A program made the translations under genes and the position numbers. Under the pieces are notes generated by a model. The model saw only the letters and a list, made by a program, of their open reading frames with translations, ran no database searches and was not told where the DNA came from. A DNA stretch of 64,000 bases from DASUBN01 sp036000105 (lineage in GTDB: Bacteria; Pseudomonadota; Gammaproteobacteria; Natronospirales; REEB76): the NCBI GenBank assembly GCA_036000105.1, contig DASYGE010000012.1:1-64000 (forward strand), given 5' to 3'. Within the stretch, counting starts at the first letter, position 1. Each line of letters starts with the position of its first letter. Positions 58,613 through 64,000 of this stretch are shown here, in pieces.

Positions 58613-59599
58613 ATGCAGCAGCGTCCGCCTCTCGCGCTCTGGCTTCCGCTCTTGCTGCTGCTGACCGTGGCGGCTTTCTTCCTGTCCTTGTCCATCGGCA
58701 GCGCCGCTATCCCCCTGCACAGTGTATGGGCTGCGCTCACCGGCGGCGGCGATGCCATGACCCACACGGTGATCATGGATCTGCGCTTGCCGCGCACCGT
58801 GAACGCTTTCGCAGTCGGCGGTCTCCTGGCATTGGCCGGTACGCTCATGCAGGTGCTCCTGCGTAACCCGCTGGCGGATCCCTACATCCTCGGCGTATCC
58901 GGCGGCGCGGCGGTGGGCGCGCTCGGCGCGCTGCTCCTCGGGTTGGCCGGTCTGTGGGTGAACAGCGGCGCCTTCGCCGGCGCACTCCTCTCCACCCTCA
59001 TCGTGTTCGCCCTGGCCCACGGCCGCGGCGGCTGGACGCCGACCCGCCTCCTGCTCACGGGCATCGCGGTGGCAGCCGGCTGGGGTGCGGCCATCAGCCT
59101 GATGCTGGTGCTCGGCAGCGACGCCAGCCTGCACAGCATGCTGTTCTGGCTCATGGGGGATTTCTCCTATCAGCCGGCAGGCGTGACCGCGCTCCTGGCG
59201 CTCCTCATCGGCCTCGCGGCCTGGCTACCCTTCGCCCGGCATCTCAACGTGTTGGCGCGCGGCGAGACTTTGGCCGAAGCCCTCGGCATCGCGGTGCGGC
59301 CCCTGTCCATCGCGATATATATAAGTGCCTCGCTGTTCACCGCCGCTGCCGTGACGGAAGCAGGCGCCATCGGTTTCGTGGGGCTCGTGGTGCCGCATAT
59401 GTTCCGCATGGCCGTGGGCGGTGATCACCGACGCTTGCTGCCGGGCGCGGTGCTGCTGGGCGGTTGCCTCTTGATGCTCGCCGATACCCTGGCACGCACT
59501 GTGGCCGAGCCGCGCCAGCTGCCGGTGGGTGTGGTGACCGCGGCCATCGGCGTGCCGCTGTTCCTGTATCTCCTCAACCGCGCACGAGGCCCGCTGTGA
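58613..59599 (+). CDS. btuC: FecCD/BtuC-family ABC permease (cobalamin-type)
   Basis: 328 residues, about ten membrane helices. DLRLPRTVNAFAVGGLLALA, GTLMQVLLRNPLADPYILGV, SGGAAVGALGALLLG, GAIGFVGLVVPHMFRMAVGG, RLLPGAVLLGGCLLMLADTL. Nearby btuB under a cobalamin riboswitch favours vitamin B12 over iron-siderophore. Overlaps the ATPase gene by 4 bp. A BtuF binding protein is not found here. Confidence 0.9.
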   Translation: MQQRPPLALWLPLLLLLTVAAFFLSLSIGSAAIPLHSVWAALTGGGDAMTHTVIMDLRLPRTVNAFAVGGLLALAGTLMQVLLRNPLADPYILGVSGGAAVGALGALLLGLAGLWVNSGAFAGALLSTLIVFALAHGRGGWTPTRLLLTGIAVAAGWGAAISLMLVLGSDASLHSMLFWLMGDFSYQPAGVTALLALLIGLAAWLPFARHLNVLARGETLAEALGIAVRPLSIAIYISASLFTAAAVTEAGAIGFVGLVVPHMFRMAVGGDHRRLLPGAVLLGGCLLMLADTLARTVAEPRQLPVGVVTAAIGVPLFLYLLNRARGPL

Positions 59600-60369
59600 G
59601 CGCGGCACTCCTGGAAGCCCGTGGTCTCGCGGTACGCATCGCCGACAAGCAGGTGTGCCGCGATTTCGATCTCGCTATCGGGCCCGGCGATTGCGTGGGG
59701 CTGCTCGGCGCCAACGGCGTCGGCAAGACCACGCTCTTGCACAGCCTCGCGGGTTTGCGCGCGCTCGAAGCCGGTACCGTGCTCCTGGACGGGGAGCCCA
59801 TCTCATCCCAACCGCGCCGCCACGTGGCGCGGCGCCTGGGGCTCCTGATGCAGCAGCCGGAAGACAGCCTGCCCGCCACGGTGCTGGAGACGGCGCTCAT
59901 CGGCCGGCACCCGCATCTGGATTTCTGGCGCTGGGAATCCCACACGGACGTGGCCATCGCGCGTCGCGCCCTCAAGTCCGTGGGGCTGGAGGGCCTGGAA
60001 CAACGCGCCCAGACAGCGCTCTCAGGGGGCGAGCGGCGGCGGCTGGACCTCGCCACCGTGCTCAGCCAGGACCCTCAGGTGTTCCTGCTTGATGAACCGG
60101 CCGGACAGCTGGATCTGCACCACCAACTGGCACTCCTGGGCCAGCTACAGCGGCTTGCGGCCCATGAACAGCGCGGCGTGCTAATGAGCCTGCACGACAT
60201 CAACCTGGCGGCGCGCTTCTGCAACCGCATCCTCATGCTGTACGGCGACGGCGAGGCGGCCCACGGCACAGCGGAGGAGATGCTCACCCCCGAGAAGCTC
60301 TCGCGGCTGTACCACGTGCCGGTGCGGGTCCTGCCCTGGGAGGGCGGCCGCGCGTTCCTGGCGGGATGA
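59596..60369 (+). CDS. btuD: BtuD-like ABC ATPase
   Basis: 257 residues, GTG overlapping the permease stop. Walker A GANGVGKTT, Q-loop LLMQQPEDSLPATV, signature TALSGGERRRLDLATVLS, Walker B QVFLLDEPAGQLD, H-loop LMSLHDINLA. Powers the BtuC-type permease. All motifs intact, in contrast to the MlaF-like ATPase at 38248. Confidence 0.92.
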   Translation: MSAALLEARGLAVRIADKQVCRDFDLAIGPGDCVGLLGANGVGKTTLLHSLAGLRALEAGTVLLDGEPISSQPRRHVARRLGLLMQQPEDSLPATVLETALIGRHPHLDFWRWESHTDVAIARRALKSVGLEGLEQRAQTALSGGERRRLDLATVLSQDPQVFLLDEPAGQLDLHHQLALLGQLQRLAAHEQRGVLMSLHDINLAARFCNRILMLYGDGEAAHGTAEEMLTPEKLSRLYHVPVRVLPWEGGRAFLAG

Positions 60370-60474
60370 TGCCTGCCGGGTTCCGATGCGGTATCCTTTG
60401 CGCCCCTGAAGCCGCCGCCCCTATGCGGACGCGTTTGTGACAATCCATCCCCGCAGGACCATGAGGTACGCACG

Positions 60475-61032
60475 ATGATCCGTCTTCCCGTTTCCCTCTC
60501 CTTGCTCGCCCTGGCACTCTTGTCCGCCTGCACGCAGCAGCCCGATCCCAATGCCAAGAAGATCCTGGAGTCCTGCCTCGCGGTGAGCGCCGCCGATGCC
60601 AGCGCCATCCTCGGCCAGACCCTCACCGCCAACAGGATGTCGGGTGCCGACGCGCCCCGCAGCATCTGCGCCTACAACGACGCGAACAACAACACCTACG
60701 GTTTGGTGGAGATGCAGAGCGCCGACAAGATCAAGGACCAGCAGGCGGATCTGGCCTCGGATCTGGAGACCAACAAGGGCGCCTACAAGGGCAACATCAA
60801 ACCCGTGGTCACACACCCGGCCGACAGCTACGGCCCGGGCGCGTTCTACCTGGATATCACCCCGGCGCTGGATTCCCTCTCGGTGCAGTTGCACGCCTTC
60901 GAGAGCGGCTACAAGATCATCGTGGTGGTGAACAACTCCAAGGACTACGCCACCGCCGAAAAACAGGCCGACGCCATCGCCAAGAAAGTGGCGGAGAACA
61001 TCCAGAACGGCAGCGCCTTCGACGCCAGTTAA
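60475..61032 (+). CDS. Putative lipoprotein of unknown function
   Basis: 185 residues. Lipoprotein signal with lipobox LLSAC (LSLLALALLSACTQQPDP), then a soluble domain (SCLAVSAADASAILGQTLTA, SICAYNDANNNTYGLVEMQS, ATAEKQADAIAKKVAENI) containing two cysteines that may pair. Lies between btuD and the terminator/riboswitch. Family not identified. Confidence 0.8.
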   Translation: MIRLPVSLSLLALALLSACTQQPDPNAKKILESCLAVSAADASAILGQTLTANRMSGADAPRSICAYNDANNNTYGLVEMQSADKIKDQQADLASDLETNKGAYKGNIKPVVTHPADSYGPGAFYLDITPALDSLSVQLHAFESGYKIIVVVNNSKDYATAEKQADAIAKKVAENIQNGSAFDAS

Positions 61033-61050
61033 GACCCGATAGATGGCTTA

Positions 61051-61082
61051 AAGAAGCCCCGGGTAAGCGGGGCTTCTTTTTT
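61051..61082 (+). terminator. Rho-independent terminator after the lipoprotein gene
   Basis: AAGAAGCCCC pairs with GGGGCTTCTT around an 8-nt loop and is followed by six T residues. Confidence 0.92.
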
Positions 61083-61128
61083 GCGCCACGCTTGACACTT
61101 CAGTAAGGGCTGCATACAGTGCAGCCGC

Positions 61129-61312
61129 CTTCAGGCGTCTGCCTCGCGGCAGACACTCGGGAAGCCGGTGAATCCTCGATTTAGGATAATTCCGGCGCTG
61201 CCCCCGCAACGGTAGGCGAGCAAGGTCCACCAGTAGCCACTGCGCATCTCGATGCGTGGGAAGGCGGCGGACCAGGGAGTCATCCCACTCGCGAGCCCGG
61301 AGACCGGTCTGG
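61129..61312 (+). ncRNA. Cobalamin riboswitch upstream of btuB
   Basis: Ordered consensus elements are visible: GGGAAGCCGGTGAATCC, GGCGCTGCCCCCGCAACGGT, the B12-box-like CCAGTAGCCACTGCG, GGGAAGGCGGC, and the closing GCGAGCCCGGAGACCGG. About 145 nt separate it from the btuB ATG, enough for an expression platform. Predicted to lower btuB expression when adenosylcobalamin is abundant. Confidence 0.94.
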
Positions 61313-61458
61313 ATGCAGGAACCACCAGGTTCCATGTTCCGGCATTGCGGTGGGCGATGCGCGCGGGCCGCGTCCATCGCTCCCTCGCGTCAGCCTCCCC
61401 CCGCGACCGGTGTCTCAACCGTTTGCGCACAGCGGGCGTGCTGTGCTGGGAGAATCTC

Positions 61459-63324
<1,866 letters not shown>

Positions 63325-63334
63325 TCGAGAGATG

Positions 63335-63368
63335 AAAAAAGCCCCTCTCCTGACGGAGAGGGGCTTTT
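63335..63368. terminator. Bidirectional terminator between btuB and the GGT gene
   Basis: GCCCCTCTCC and GGAGAGGGGC form a 10-bp stem with loop TGAC, an A-run before and a T-run after; it serves two convergent genes. Confidence 0.93.
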
Positions 63369-63388
63369 GCTTTGTGCCGATCGGAGTC

Positions 63389-64000
63389 TCAGAAATCCAC
63401 GAGCGCGTCTTTATCCCGCGGATCCGTGGCGGCCTCGACCTTGCCGGTCTTGTAATCCCACACCACTACGTTCATGTCGCCGTAGGGCCGTTCCACCTGC
63501 CTCAGTGAGTAGCCCATCTTCGCGAGGGCTTGTAGCTCCGCATCGGTGAAGGCGCCCGGCTCATAGCTCACGTCGTCCGGCAGGTACTGCTGGTGATAGC
63601 GCAGCAGCGCCGTCATGTGGTCCGCCGAACCGCCGGCAATGAAGTCCAACACCGCCAAGGTCACCATGGTGGTGATGCGGCTACCGCCCGGCGTACCGAC
63701 GATGGCCACGCCGCGCGGACCTTCCACGAAGGTCGGCGTCATGCTGGACAGGGGCCGTTTGCCCGGCGCTACCGCGTTGGCCTCACCTTGCACGAGCCCG
63801 AAGCCGTTGGCCTCGCCGGGCTTGGCGGAGAAGTCATCCATCTCGTCGTTCAATATCACACCGCTCTTGCCGCCGAGGATGCCGGAGCCATAGCGGAAGT
63901 TGATGGTCTGGGTCGCGGCCACCATGTTGCCGTCTTTGTCCAGGATGGAGAAATGGGTGGTGTCCACGCCTTCGCCCTGCTTCACCACCGGCGCCAGCGT
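63389..64000 (-). CDS. ggt: Gamma-glutamyltransferase, C-terminal part (cut by window edge)
   Basis: 204 residues visible, frame open to the window end. Small-subunit segment: the nucleophile Thr in GVDTTHFSILDKDGNMVAAT, then GVILNDEMDDFSAKPG, GKRPLSSMTPTFV, GTPGGSRITTMV. Transfers or hydrolyses the gamma-glutamyl group of glutathione in the periplasm. The large subunit and signal peptide lie outside the window. Confidence 0.95.
   Translation of the reverse strand, partial: TLAPVVKQGEGVDTTHFSILDKDGNMVAATQTINFRYGSGILGGKSGVILNDEMDDFSAKPGEANGFGLVQGEANAVAPGKRPLSSMTPTFVEGPRGVAIVGTPGGSRITTMVTLAVLDFIAGGSADHMTALLRYHQQYLPDDVSYEPGAFTDAELQALAKMGYSLRQVERPYGDMNVVVWDYKTGKVEAATDPRDKDALVDF

Overview
The window looks like a piece of a GC-rich gammaproteobacterial chromosome, broadly Xanthomonadales/Nevskiales-like. 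The evidence is the core gene content and order: mutY-yggX, thiS-thiG-trmB, exoA-pyrE, dut-coaBC-tyrS, an M23 peptidase-anmK-erpA-bactofilin run, hemJ and rppH. I cannot name a genus. The window splits into a mobile/accessory left part (1 to about 26,990) and a conserved core right part (from a tRNA-Phe gene at 26,990 to the end).

Accessory part. It opens with a truncated amidohydrolase gene and an IS3-family insertion sequence (1923-3061) abutting the C-terminal half of an Lrp/AsnC-type regulator. Next comes a Tn7-like transposition module on the minus strand: a fused TnsA-TnsB protein, a TnsC ATPase and a TniQ/TnsD-type target selector, with an XRE regulator upstream. A SRAP (YedK/HMCES) gene, two small paralogous proteins and a LexA-box-controlled imuA-imuB-dnaE2 mutasome follow. 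Then there is a probable restriction-modification locus: a possible regulator behind a 38-bp palindrome, two N6-adenine-type methyltransferases and a PLD-family nuclease. Between 20,964 and 23,928 lies a bacterial ubiquitin-like conjugation cluster: a ubiquitin-like protein, an E2-like protein, a JAB-E1 fusion, a metal-binding protein with a CPCGCG motif, and a membrane-anchored LRAT/PPPDE-like papain-fold protein. The part closes with a CopG-like/GNAT pair, an XRE/ImmA-like peptidase pair, and two tiny translationally coupled genes, the first encoding an (Ile-Lys-Pro)n repeat peptide. No integrase gene is visible; any would lie beyond the left edge.

Boundary. tRNA-Phe marks the likely island edge. 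On its island side are direct and inverted copies of a 17-nt motif and two T-arm-like fragments. On its core side the first 19 nt of the tRNA plus 2 nt upstream are duplicated, with a hairpin-rich 194-bp segment between the copies.

Core part. It holds ergothioneine synthesis (egtB-egtD), oxidative damage and repair genes (yggX, mutY, exoA), an AsmA-like protein, two response regulators, tRNA-Gly, thiazole synthesis, trmB and an Mla-type MCE lipid transporter with an unusual ATPase signature. Further on are nucleotide and coenzyme genes (pyrE, dut, coaBC), tyrS, cell wall recycling (M23 peptidase, anmK), Fe-S insertion (erpA), and a Fur-box-preceded cupredoxin/FTR1 iron uptake set. The window ends with a cobalamin uptake region (btuC, btuD, a cobalamin riboswitch, btuB) and a truncated gamma-glutamyltransferase gene.
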